A stretch of 9,398 bases of DNA, taken from Ferrithrix thermotolerans DSM 19514. Its GTDB lineage: Bacteria; Actinomycetota; Acidimicrobiia; Acidimicrobiales; Ilumatobacteraceae. This document shows positions 1-6,757 of the stretch, piece by piece. Below the pieces are notes generated by a model that saw only the letters and a program-made list of their open reading frames with translations, was not told the origin of the DNA and ran no database searches. The stretch lies in the NCBI GenBank assembly GCA_945878705.1, contig CAMCUE010000031.1:1-9398 (forward strand). The letters run 5' to 3'. A program made the translations under genes and the position numbers. Numbering within the stretch: position 1 is the stretch's first letter; each line of letters begins with the position of its first letter.

Positions 1-198
1 GAACTTCTTGAGACAGTTAAAGATTCAGCGGTGATTTCAAGTCATGGTGACATGATTCCTGAATGTATTAAATTGCTCGAGCAACGCGGAATGAAAATTA
101 ATTCCAAGCCGGATTGGCGCAAAGCATCTGTGTGGGTTGTTGAGCGCACAAAACACGGCTTCAAATCAGCCTCTGCATGGGCGCCGCCGGACAGATAG
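1..198 (+). CDS. Histidine phosphatase family protein, C-terminal fragment
   Basis: The reading frame is open from the first base of the window and stops at TAG (196-198), so only the last 65 residues are seen. The fragment contains AVISSHGDMIP (residues 10-20). This matches the second active-site histidine motif of the histidine phosphatase (phosphoglycerate mutase-like, SixA/MutT1-like) superfamily, with H15 as the expected catalytic-pocket histidine. A later stretch, WRKASVWVVE, corresponds to the KGS-W-V strand near the end of these proteins, and the tail APPDR is a typical proline-containing end. The first RHG motif lies outside the window, so substrate and subfamily cannot be told; it could also be the phosphatase half of a Nudix-phosphatase fusion. 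The gene converges on ccmI. Its last codons form the first, degenerate unit of an 18-bp tandem repeat. Confidence 0.8.
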   Translation, partial: ELLETVKDSAVISSHGDMIPECIKLLEQRGMKINSKPDWRKASVWVVERTKHGFKSASAWAPPDR

Positions 199-271
199 GC
201 GCCGCCGCAAAACTAGTCGCCGCCGCAAAACTAGTCGCCGCCACAAAACTAGTCGCCGCCGCAGAACTACG
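182..271. repeat. 18-bp tandem repeat, five units, reiterating a stop codon
   Basis: Five head-to-tail 18-bp units lie at 182-199, 200-217, 218-235, 236-253 and 254-271. Units 2 and 3 are identical (CGCCGCCGCAAAACTAGT), unit 4 differs at one base, unit 5 at three and unit 1 at five. Each of units 2-4 ends with the palindrome ACTAGT (212-217, 230-235, 248-253). Read in the frame of the upstream phosphatase, each unit recreates a short C-terminus: APPDR-stop, APPQN-stop, SPPQN-stop, SPPQN-stop, then SPPQNYAP before TAA at 277-279. The array therefore looks like serial duplication of the gene's 3' end including its TAG. It fills most of the 96 bases between the phosphatase stop and the ccmI stop. 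No inverted arms are present within units, so it is not an obvious hairpin terminator. Confidence 0.9.
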
Positions 272-294
272 CACCGTAAATTTAGCGCTGACTT

Positions 295-1041
295 TTATTC
301 TGAAAGTGCGGCATCCACTTCGGCAACGATTGCGTCAACAAAACTTTTCACTTCAGCAGGCGGATTTTGCGAAGCACAAATGCTCAACTGCTCGCGAGCG
401 CCAACAGCGTCACCACCCAGACGAAATCGAACGATGCCAAGAAAGCAGTGAGCATCTGGATATTTTGTGTCAATTGTTATTGCCCGCTCAAGGTCGCTGG
501 ATGCAGATAGAAATGCAAGTTTTTTAACTTCGTCTCCAGCCCCGCGAGCGATCAGCGCTAACAGCCAAGCGCGATATGTAAGCGCTTCAACATTGTCTGG
601 GTCTACTGCCAAAACCTGTGAATACAAATCGATTGCTGCTTTCGGATCAACAAAATTTGTGGCTCGGGCTCGTGACAGCAACGACGCTGTTGAGTCTTCA
701 ATTCCGCCAGTCAGCGATTGCCCAGATAAACGCTGGCCAGATTGCCGAGCAACTAGCCAACCAGAACCGATAGCGACAACAATAACTATCAATAGAGTCA
801 GCAAATTTTTACGCAATCGAGACAATTGCTCTGTGTCCCGATTGGTTTGCGAAACTGAAATTCTTTGCGGAGATTCAATTCGCTTGATGACTTCTGCAGT
901 TCGGGCAACATAGTCGCTACGCAACGAGTGATAATCATCTTGATCTAAATCTCCGACCGCTAATTCATCCTCAAGTTCGCGGATTGAATTTAGTAAAAAT
1001 ATTTTCTGCTCTTCGAGGCTGGCTAGATTTTCGTTAGACAT
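295..1041 (-). CDS. ccmI: CcmI-like TPR protein of cytochrome c maturation
   Basis: A 248-residue protein. Residues 10-55 resemble the cytoplasmic segment of CcmI/CycH: a charged helix (LLNSIRELEDELAVGDL), then DDYHSLRSDYVART, close to the family pattern LL-ELE-DL--G-L---DY--LR-DY--R. One membrane segment follows at about 79-98, then a periplasmic part with TPR-like helices at about 117-200 (KAAIDLYSQVLAVDPDN, then SDLERAITIDTKYPDAH). CcmI binds the C-terminal helix of apocytochrome c and hands it to CcmH and CcmF. Usual CcmI begins with a first membrane helix before the cytoplasmic segment; here that helix is missing, although the predicted topology of the rest is unchanged. ATG at 1041 lies 4 bases after the ccmH stop, so translation is probably coupled. 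It is the last gene of the operon and converges on the phosphatase gene. The family call rests on the N-terminal pattern plus position. Confidence 0.82.
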   Translation of the reverse strand: MSNENLASLEEQKIFLLNSIRELEDELAVGDLDQDDYHSLRSDYVARTAEVIKRIESPQRISVSQTNRDTEQLSRLRKNLLTLLIVIVVAIGSGWLVARQSGQRLSGQSLTGGIEDSTASLLSRARATNFVDPKAAIDLYSQVLAVDPDNVEALTYRAWLLALIARGAGDEVKKLAFLSASSDLERAITIDTKYPDAHCFLGIVRFRLGGDAVGAREQLSICASQNPPAEVKSFVDAIVAEVDAALSE

Positions 1042-1045
1042 GAAA

Positions 1046-1525
1046 CTAACTTCGCTTTAACTTCGTCATAGATTCAGCGAGGGCCTGCTCAACGAGTTTT
1101 TCATCTTGCGCGCTTGGAGCAGTTGGTTTGTTTTGACGCGAACGAGAAAACGCCCGAACCAAAAACCACAAAGACATAATTAATGCCGCAACTGGTAACG
1201 ACCAGACGAGTGAATCTAAACCGGTTGCCCGCGGCACCAATAACACTTGCCCTCCAAAACGCTGTTCGATATAACTGACTATCTCGTCGTCGGTTCGCGT
1301 GCCTGCACCAACTTGTCGTGCAACCTCGGTGCGAATTGCCTGGGCTGCTGCTGCGCGAGATACAAAAACACTCTCACCCGAACAAGTCGGGCAGGCCAGA
1401 TGAGATGTGATCGAGTCAATTCTGTCTTGCTGAGTTTGTACAGACCCAGAGCGCGAAACGCCGATTGCCAGCAACAAACCGACTAATAAAAACATCCCGA
1501 GCCAAACTGATTTATTTTGTTTCAT
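1046..1525 (-). CDS. ccmH: CcmH thiol oxidoreductase (CycL/Ccl2 type)
   Basis: A 159-residue membrane-anchored protein. It has an N-terminal signal anchor (about 8-24), then the signature SHLACPTCSGESV with the redox cysteine pair C45 and C48 (family pattern LRC--C). A short helical domain follows (EIVSYIEQRFGGQVLLVP, the usual RYG--VLL-P element), then a second membrane helix at about 105-124 and a charged cytoplasmic tail. CcmH works in the periplasm with CcmG to reduce the CXXCH cysteines of apocytochrome c before heme attachment. The length is that of a stand-alone CcmH, not the CcmH-CcmI fusion of E. coli, and ccmI follows separately. The start ATG overlaps the ccmG stop by one base (TAATG), a translational coupling junction. 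Confidence 0.93.
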   Translation of the reverse strand: MKQNKSVWLGMFLLVGLLLAIGVSRSGSVQTQQDRIDSITSHLACPTCSGESVFVSRAAAAQAIRTEVARQVGAGTRTDDEIVSYIEQRFGGQVLLVPRATGLDSLVWSLPVAALIMSLWFLVRAFSRSRQNKPTAPSAQDEKLVEQALAESMTKLKRS

Positions 1526-2073
1526 TACCCAAACTCATTTCGCAATTTATCTAGTTGCGCTTCAAGTAAACCTTCGCTCAACTCGCCGGTGACCCTGAGT
1601 CGGACTAATCCATTTGGATCGATGATCCAAGTTTCAGGAACACGAGCAACACCAAAGGCAACCGCGATCGTGCCGTTGTCATCTTTTAATTTCGGCCAAG
1701 ATCCACCATTTTTTAAAAAGAATTCGCGAACAGCAAAATCACTGTCGTCATTGACGACCGTGTACAACTCGGCGCCATTCGCATTCGTGGCCTCGCGATT
1801 TGCAAAGTCAACTAATAGTTGGTGCTCATTGATGCACGGCACACAAGTTGAATTAAAAAAATTTAATACAACCCACGAACCTTTACGGCGCTGCAACTCA
1901 AATGGTTGATCATCAATTGTTGACCCGACGACAGATGGTGCGGGTTGGCCAAGAAGCGGCGACCTTGCAACTTGTCCATCGCTTGGCTTCGAGATAATTA
2001 ACACCCAAAGCAACAGCGCTAAAATAAGTGCGACAACACTAGAAACGACTTTGACAAGATATTTAGCGAACAT
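1525..2073 (-). CDS. ccmG: CcmG/DsbE thioredoxin-like protein
   Basis: A 182-residue membrane-tethered thioredoxin. The N-terminal anchor spans about 8-28 and the thioredoxin fold about 40-180. The active site is C77-V-P-C80, followed by E83, which is usual in CcmG (CxPCxxE). The cis-proline loop is GVARVPET (P146), followed by the strand WIIDPNGLVRLRVTGEL, which strongly fits the CcmG/ResA group. These proteins deliver reductant, usually from DsbD or CcdA, to apocytochrome c and CcmH in the periplasm; neither donor gene is in the window. One oddity is that the residue before the first cysteine is threonine (NSTCVPC), where most members have tryptophan (WCxPC). Only two bases separate its start from the ccmF stop. 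Confidence 0.93.
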   Translation of the reverse strand: MFAKYLVKVVSSVVALILALLLWVLIISKPSDGQVARSPLLGQPAPSVVGSTIDDQPFELQRRKGSWVVLNFFNSTCVPCINEHQLLVDFANREATNANGAELYTVVNDDSDFAVREFFLKNGGSWPKLKDDNGTIAVAFGVARVPETWIIDPNGLVRLRVTGELSEGLLEAQLDKLRNEFG

Positions 2074-2075
2074 GC

Positions 2076-4049
2076 TTAGAGTGCATTCTGCTCAGATGTT
2101 GGCACCAGAGCACTTGTGGCCTCGGTCGGTCGGCGCCGACGACCAGGAAACGCAGCCAGCACCGTACCTAGCGCCATTAAGCCTGTACCTATCCACAGCC
2201 AAGTGATCATTGGCTTGATGAAAACTTTGATTCGCGCCGTACCCGAATCTTGGCGAACTGGTGGCTCGAGTGTCAAATAAATATCGCTTGTGAGCGAAGC
2301 CTTAACCGATGGAGTACCGACATTCATTCCGATTCGGGTGTACTTGGTAATTGCTGGTTCATAAGTTTTTTTGCGATCAACGATTACGCGCGCTTTAACA
2401 CTGATGCTTCGATCATCACGCACTTCTATGACATCGATCAGTTCAAAACTATGCCCAGCGAAAAATGCGGGTGTGCCCGTAACAAGTGAAAGTTCTTGAC
2501 TCTTGCTATAACTATTTGATGCACCGAGCGCGACCGCAATCATGATCACACCCAAGTGCACAATCATGCCGCCGTTTGCTCGACCTACAAGACCTCTTAA
2601 TCCTTGACGACGAGTCGCCAACACGACTTGTCGTAGTGCTGCACCACTTGATACTCCACCGAGAGTGAAAGTTAAAAGTGGCGCCAAACCATAGGCACCG
2701 AGGGCGAGACTCGCCACGAGTGCTGCGATTCCGCACCACGCTGGCCAAAACAATCTTGTCTGCAAAGTTTCAGCCGATGCCTTGCGCCATGGCAACACTG
2801 GTGCAATAGACATCAATGTGAGCAGTGCGATGCCGATTGGAACTGTTAGTCGATCAAAAAATGGAGCACCAACTGCGATCTGCCGATTTTGTAGTGCTTC
2901 AATAATTAATGGAAACACTGTGCCGAGTAAAACAATAAATGCAAATACCGCGAATAAAACATTGTTTGCCAAGAATGCAGCCTCGCGTGACAGCGGTGAA
3001 TCAATTATTCCTGGGCTGCGTAACTTGTCGCCACGCCAACCGATTAGGAAAACTGAAACTATTAATACGACCGCAAAGAACGAAAGAAACCACGCACCGA
3101 TGCCACTCTCGCTGAAGGCGTGAACACTATTTAAAACACCTGAGCGAGTCAAGAAAGTTCCGAGAATTGTCAAACTAAAAGTCGCAACTAGTAGCGAAAT
3201 ATTCCAGACACGCAACATTCCACGGCGCTCTTGCACTAATACCGAGTGAATGTATGCAGTTCCAGTTATCCACGGAAGGAGCGATGCGTTTTCAACTGGA
3301 TCCCATGCCCACACTCCACTCCATCCGAGCACTTCATAGCTCCACCAACTGCCGAGTGCAATTCCAAACGTCAAAAATCCCCACGCAAATAATGACCACC
3401 TTCGCGTCGCAAGAAGCCAACCCTCGCCAACCCGACCCGTGACTAGCGCAGCAATTGCAAATGCAAACGGCACAGTCACACCGACATAACCGAGATACAA
3501 AATCGGTGGATGAAACATCACCAAAATATGATTCTGCAATAACGGATTTGGCCCAGGCCCGTCTAGGACTCCTGGCGCGCCTGCTGCAAACGGGTTTGCC
3601 GGAAAAAATGAAACCAAGAAAAAGAATGCTAAGACGATCATCATTACCGCCATCGCCCACGCCGCAAGCGACTCGTTCATTCGCTTGCGCATCCAGAAAC
3701 AAACTGCCAGTGTGTACCCAGAGAGAATCAGGACCCACATCAAGATCGAACCTTCAAGTGCGCTCCACACGGCCGCAAAGTTGTAAAGCGGAGGTGTCGA
3801 CCACGAGCCAACTTTCTGCACATATGCAAGCGAAAAATCGCGAGTGATCATTGCATACTCCATCACTGCGAAGGCACCAACTGCAGCAGCAAACGCGAGC
3901 ACTGCAAACCGTGAAACTAAGCGAATAACTCGCGGTTCGTTATTTCGCACACCAGTGATTGCAGCAAATGCGCCGAACACTGCCCCGACGAAACCGACGA
4001 GCAGTAAAGCACGACCTATCGTTCCGGCTACCCCTGCACTTGCGAGCAC
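2076..4049 (-). CDS. ccmF: CcmF cytochrome c heme lyase subunit
   Basis: A 657-residue polytopic membrane protein of normal family length. The tryptophan-rich WWD domain lies at about 235-254 (WWSYEVLGWSGVWAWDPVEN) and binds heme for transfer from holo-CcmE. Conserved histidines are visible at H174 (LQNHILVMFHPP), H268 (AYIHSV), H310 (VLNSVHAFSESG) and H498 (MIVHLG). They appear to correspond to the four heme-ligand histidines of E. coli CcmF (173, 261, 303, 491; alignment by eye). A periplasmic domain follows at about 510-620 and a last membrane helix near 621-640. CcmF with CcmH and CcmI forms the lyase that makes the thioether bonds. The start is GTG at 4049, overlapping ccmE by 22 bases; no better in-frame start is seen before the first membrane helix. 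Confidence 0.96.
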   Translation of the reverse strand: MLASAGVAGTIGRALLLVGFVGAVFGAFAAITGVRNNEPRVIRLVSRFAVLAFAAAVGAFAVMEYAMITRDFSLAYVQKVGSWSTPPLYNFAAVWSALEGSILMWVLILSGYTLAVCFWMRKRMNESLAAWAMAVMMIVLAFFFLVSFFPANPFAAGAPGVLDGPGPNPLLQNHILVMFHPPILYLGYVGVTVPFAFAIAALVTGRVGEGWLLATRRWSLFAWGFLTFGIALGSWWSYEVLGWSGVWAWDPVENASLLPWITGTAYIHSVLVQERRGMLRVWNISLLVATFSLTILGTFLTRSGVLNSVHAFSESGIGAWFLSFFAVVLIVSVFLIGWRGDKLRSPGIIDSPLSREAAFLANNVLFAVFAFIVLLGTVFPLIIEALQNRQIAVGAPFFDRLTVPIGIALLTLMSIAPVLPWRKASAETLQTRLFWPAWCGIAALVASLALGAYGLAPLLTFTLGGVSSGAALRQVVLATRRQGLRGLVGRANGGMIVHLGVIMIAVALGASNSYSKSQELSLVTGTPAFFAGHSFELIDVIEVRDDRSISVKARVIVDRKKTYEPAITKYTRIGMNVGTPSVKASLTSDIYLTLEPPVRQDSGTARIKVFIKPMITWLWIGTGLMALGTVLAAFPGRRRRPTEATSALVPTSEQNAL

Positions 4050-4495
4050 GCCGCGCTCCCAGACTCTTCTAGTCGATCTTTATTTTTCGCCTCGTACTCA
4101 TTTGAGTGTTTAACTTCAATTCGATTTGATTCAAGTTTGCCGTTCACGAGCCGACCATGCGCAACAACCGAAACGCACTCTTGAAACACGCCACCAGGAT
4201 CTCCTGAATATTTGACATCTAGAGATTTCCCATTGAAGACCAGCGTGAAATTAGTTGTGTTATTTAACTTTGCTAGCGAACCCTGCTCAACTGTGCCCTG
4301 CACACGCAGTCTGTTGGTTGTATCGCAACCTGAACGCACTCCGACTTCATCAACATTGCAGTAGTAATCAATCGCTGAAGATAAAAACTGCGTGACAATA
4401 ACCACGCCACCAACTCCAACGAGTGACAAAATAATTATCGGCATCCATCGTCGGCGCTTAGGTGCCTGTGATTCTGGTCTTGGTGTTAAATCCAT
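4028..4495 (-). CDS. ccmE: CcmE periplasmic heme chaperone
   Basis: A 155-residue protein. A short basic N-terminus (KRRR) precedes one membrane anchor at about 18-38. A periplasmic OB-like beta domain follows (RLRVQGTVEQGS, FTLVFNGKSLDVKYSGDPGGVF, VSVVAHGRL). The heme-attachment region IEVKHSNEY carries H130 and Y134, matching the H-x-x-x-Y of classical CcmE rather than the cysteine-type variant. H130 is expected to bind heme covalently and pass it to CcmF. There are four cysteines (C46, C57, C107, C150), unusual for this family; C46 and C57 sit on either side of an inserted loop just before the beta domain. The start ATG at 4495 lies inside ccmD (10-base overlap) and the end overlaps ccmF. 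Confidence 0.93.
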   Translation of the reverse strand: MDLTPRPESQAPKRRRWMPIIILSLVGVGGVVIVTQFLSSAIDYYCNVDEVGVRSGCDTTNRLRVQGTVEQGSLAKLNNTTNFTLVFNGKSLDVKYSGDPGGVFQECVSVVAHGRLVNGKLESNRIEVKHSNEYEAKNKDRLEESGSAACSQVQG

Positions 4496-4620
4496 GGTTT
4501 GTGTTGATCTTCTACGACTTTCGCAGAACTTTTAGCACGACGCAAAGTGCCAACTGCAAATAACACGATTGCGGCAACCGTAATAATGTATGAAGCAAAG
4601 ATGAAGCCAGCGTCTTGCAT
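4486..4620 (-). CDS. ccmD: CcmD small membrane protein
   Basis: A 44-codon gene found by reading the gap between ccmC and ccmE. ATG at 4620 abuts the ccmC stop (TAG directly followed by ATG), and TAA is at 4486-4488. The protein starts MQDAGFIFASYIITVAAIVL, has one membrane helix at about 6-26 with a tyrosine (Y11) near its start, then a basic stretch (RRAKSSAK) and a polar tail. This is the standard CcmD architecture: a single helix with a basic segment at the cytoplasmic side. CcmD binds CcmC and CcmE and is needed to release holo-CcmE from the CcmABCD complex. Sequence conservation in CcmD is weak, so the call rests on size, topology and exact position in the canonical gene order. Confidence 0.88.
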   Translation of the reverse strand: MQDAGFIFASYIITVAAIVLFAVGTLRRAKSSAKVVEDQHKPWI

Positions 4621-5373
4621 CTAGTTGCTCACATTTTCATTTTGGCGCGCAAGAATCGCGGCGTCTAAGCCGCTTTGATTGGCGAGATCACTGAGCAACA
4701 TTGTTCGTTGCCGATGCAGAATCAGCCATACAAATACGAGTGTGAACCCAACTACACCGCTAAACAAAGTGAACAACATTAAGCCGTCCATTTTCACATC
4801 ACCATTTGGATCTAAAATTGTTGCGCGTTGGTGCAGACTGCGCCAAAAAACGACACTGAAATGTACGAGTGGAATCTCGAGCACCGCGAGTAAAGCAATT
4901 ACTGCTGAGCGTCGCGCGCGTTGTTCAATTGATCCATCAAGACGACGCACGGCGAGATAGCCGATGTAGGTCACAAGCAAGAATGCTGTAGTCGTCAGTC
5001 GCGGATCCCATTGCCAAAACTCTCCCCAAGTAAGCCGACCCCACAAACTGCCGGTGACCAGCGTTATCACCATGAACATCACACCAACTTCGGCAGATGC
5101 CCCAGCAACACGATCAAAACCCAACGAATGACGCTTGGCGAAAATATAAAAGGCTGATGTGATTGCAGTAACGATGAACGCAAGATATGCAATCCATGCA
5201 GACGGTACATGCACATACATAATTCGAACTGACTCGCCTTGCACAACATCTGCGGGAGTAAATACGAGCCCACTGATTACAACCCATGTCATTACTACGA
5301 TCGTCAAAACGCCAACGATGCGAGTCGCCTGAGTGCCAGTGCTTGAAAACTTTGGCGCTGATTGTGACAACAT
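4621..5373 (-). CDS. ccmC: CcmC heme-handling membrane protein
   Basis: A 250-residue protein with about six membrane helices. The WWD motif is WGEFWQWDPRLT (116-127), preceded by GSLWGRLTW. Heme-ligand histidines are H55 (IMYVHVPSAW) and H171 (IPLVHFSVVFWRSLHQ), matching the two axial histidines known in CcmC; H181 is also conserved in this family. CcmC binds heme at the outer face of the cytoplasmic membrane and loads it onto CcmE with CcmD. The call CcmC rather than CcmF or CcsA is based on length and the VHVPSAW and PLVHFS motifs. It is the only gene of the operon with a long upstream gap (35 bases), which contains a good ribosome binding site. Confidence 0.96.
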   Translation of the reverse strand: MLSQSAPKFSSTGTQATRIVGVLTIVVMTWVVISGLVFTPADVVQGESVRIMYVHVPSAWIAYLAFIVTAITSAFYIFAKRHSLGFDRVAGASAEVGVMFMVITLVTGSLWGRLTWGEFWQWDPRLTTTAFLLVTYIGYLAVRRLDGSIEQRARRSAVIALLAVLEIPLVHFSVVFWRSLHQRATILDPNGDVKMDGLMLFTLFSGVVGFTLVFVWLILHRQRTMLLSDLANQSGLDAAILARQNENVSN

Positions 5374-5381
5374 TAAAGTAA

Positions 5382-5386
5382 CTCCC
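5382..5386 (-). promoter_or_regulatory. Ribosome binding site of ccmC
   Basis: On the minus strand GGGAG lies 8 bases before the ccmC ATG at 5373 and fixes that start. It is the clearest Shine-Dalgarno sequence of the operon. It stands in the only sizeable intergenic gap (5374-5408), so ccmC translation may be independent of ccmB, whereas the other ccm genes appear coupled. Confidence 0.7.
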
Positions 5387-5408
5387 TATTTATTACAGAC
5401 TCAATTTA

Positions 5409-6113
5409 CTATTCATCAATCAACGGACCGAAGGCCAGTGATCCACCAACACCGAATACTGCAGCAAAAATTGCCAACAACCCAACCCATGCCCAACCTT
5501 CAGAAATTGCTGCGCCACCGCTGCCAAAAGCCGCTTCCGTAGCTCGTGTTGCAGCAATGAGAACCGGCGCCACAACTGGCAATAACAACAATGGAAGCAA
5601 AGTTTCGCGACCATTTGTGCCCGCAGTAAGACCGCCATAAAGCGTACCGACGAAGCCCAATCCCGTTGTCGCGCAGGCAACACAAGTGACCAACAACACC
5701 AGACCAATTACCGAAACTTGCACTTGATACAGCAAAAATGCTGCGGCGATCAGCACGATATCGAGTGCAATTAATTGCAGACTAAGTGCGATTGCCTTAC
5801 CAAGAAAAACTGCCGAAAGATCTATGCCCGCGACTCGAAGCGAATCAAGCGCCGAGTCAGATGTATCAATCGCGAACGACCGTTGCACAATTATGAATAG
5901 TGAAAAAATTGTTGCGAGCCAGATTAAACCACCAGCAACACGCTGCAAGACATCATCATTGTCAAGCGCAAAGGCGAACATCACCATGATCAGACCCGCA
6001 AATGGCAGAACTTGATTTGTCACAACTCGGCTTCGTGCTTCAATTCGTAAATCTTTAATAAAAACAGCGCTGGCGACGCGACGCTTCGCAGTTTTGATGG
6101 CAGTTTTTTTCAT
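5409..6113 (-). CDS. ccmB: CcmB, membrane subunit of the Ccm ABC complex
   Basis: A 234-residue protein with six predicted membrane helices (roughly 33-50, 60-77, 101-124, 130-160, 170-190, 207-229). Family features are the N-terminal amphipathic segment FIKDLRIEARSR, the GGLIWLATIF---QRSFAID stretch at about 61-83, and the late helix LLPLLLLPVVAPVLIAA. CcmB pairs with the ATPase CcmA. Together with CcmC and CcmD they use ATP hydrolysis to release heme-loaded CcmE. Its ATG overlaps the ccmA stop in an ATGA junction (6110-6113). Length is close to the usual 220-235 residues and nothing appears missing. Confidence 0.93.
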   Translation of the reverse strand: MKKTAIKTAKRRVASAVFIKDLRIEARSRVVTNQVLPFAGLIMVMFAFALDNDDVLQRVAGGLIWLATIFSLFIIVQRSFAIDTSDSALDSLRVAGIDLSAVFLGKAIALSLQLIALDIVLIAAAFLLYQVQVSVIGLVLLVTCVACATTGLGFVGTLYGGLTAGTNGRETLLPLLLLPVVAPVLIAATRATEAAFGSGGAAISEGWAWVGLLAIFAAVFGVGGSLAFGPLIDE

Positions 6114-6757
6114 GCCGGTTTTACCGTTCCAGATGCGACGACCAAACTGCGTGTAGCAAGTGCGCTGGCTCGCTCAATTTCATGCGATGCAAAAATTACC
6201 GTTGCACCTGCATCTCTTGCTGCGCGAAGAGTTCTATCAAGTTCGTCTCGGCCTTGTGCATCAAGTCCGGCATGCGGCTCGTCTAATAGCCAAAGTTGTG
6301 CGCGACGCACGATCAGTGATGCAAGTGCACACCGACGACGCTGACCAGCAGAAAGTTTTGCTACTTGCGTCTGACTGAGTCGACCCGACAAACCCATTGC
6401 GTCCATTGCTTGATCTACATCGTTTCTTGTTGCACCGACTAGTCGCGACCAAAACAACATATTTTCTAAAACTGTGAGGTCTTGAAACAATCCATTTGCA
6501 TGACCCAGCAAGCCGACACGCGATCTAACAGCCAAGCGATCAAGTCGCAGATCACAACCTAAAACATTTGCTGAGCCACGAGCAATCGGCAACAGACCAG
6601 CGCATGCACGCAACAAAGTTGTTTTGCCCGCACCATTTGCGCCTTGCAATAAAACTATTTCACCAGCATTGACCGAAAAAGTCGCCCCGGCTACCGCAGG
6701 AAAATTATCGTAAACAATTACAACATCGATGAACTCAAGAACTTTTTCAATAGTCAT
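6110..6757 (-). CDS. ccmA: CcmA, ATPase of the Ccm ABC complex
   Basis: A 215-residue ABC ATPase with all catalytic motifs: Walker A GANGAGKTT (39-47), a Q-loop region reading GLLGHANGLFQDLTVLEN (82-99) as typical for CcmA, signature LSAGQ (135-139), Walker B LWLLDE (155-160) with D-loop AGLD, and the switch histidine H192 (ASHE). The short length and the GHANGL element distinguish it from other ABC ATPases. It drives release of holo-CcmE from CcmC and CcmD. Its ATG directly abuts the stop of the crotonase gene (TAG then ATG, 6760 to 6755), so the two are almost certainly in one transcript. Confidence 0.95.
   Translation of the reverse strand: MTIEKVLEFIDVVIVYDNFPAVAGATFSVNAGEIVLLQGANGAGKTTLLRACAGLLPIARGSANVLGCDLRLDRLAVRSRVGLLGHANGLFQDLTVLENMLFWSRLVGATRNDVDQAMDAMGLSGRLSQTQVAKLSAGQRRRCALASLIVRRAQLWLLDEPHAGLDAQGRDELDRTLRAARDAGATVIFASHEIERASALATRSLVVASGTVKPA

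Noticed and set aside
182..271. CRISPR array
   Set aside because: Units are contiguous 18-mers without spacers, and no cas genes are nearby.
182..279. Recoding of TAG as an amino acid across the repeat
   Set aside because: TAG is used as an ordinary stop by ccmB, ccmC, ccmE, ccmH and the crotonase gene here, so general reassignment is unlikely; only occasional read-through remains possible.
291..307. Hairpin ACTTT/AAAGT across the ccmI stop as operon terminator
   Set aside because: Only five AT-rich base pairs with no following T-run; too weak to call.
137..451. Arg/Lys-rich frame with RRRKTS repeats resembling a histone-like basic tail
   Set aside because: It begins at TTG inside the phosphatase gene, owes its composition to the 18-bp repeat, and then runs antisense through ccmI. 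No start signal and no continuing domain.
177..527. Forward frame with repeated AAAKLV residues
   Set aside because: Another reading of the same tandem repeat followed by antisense ccmI sequence; not a plausible gene.
2512..2748. Other open frames inside ccmF, ccmB, the crotonase and the regulator genes, on either strand
   Set aside because: They overlap well-identified genes completely, have no recognisable domains and look like shadows of the true frame.
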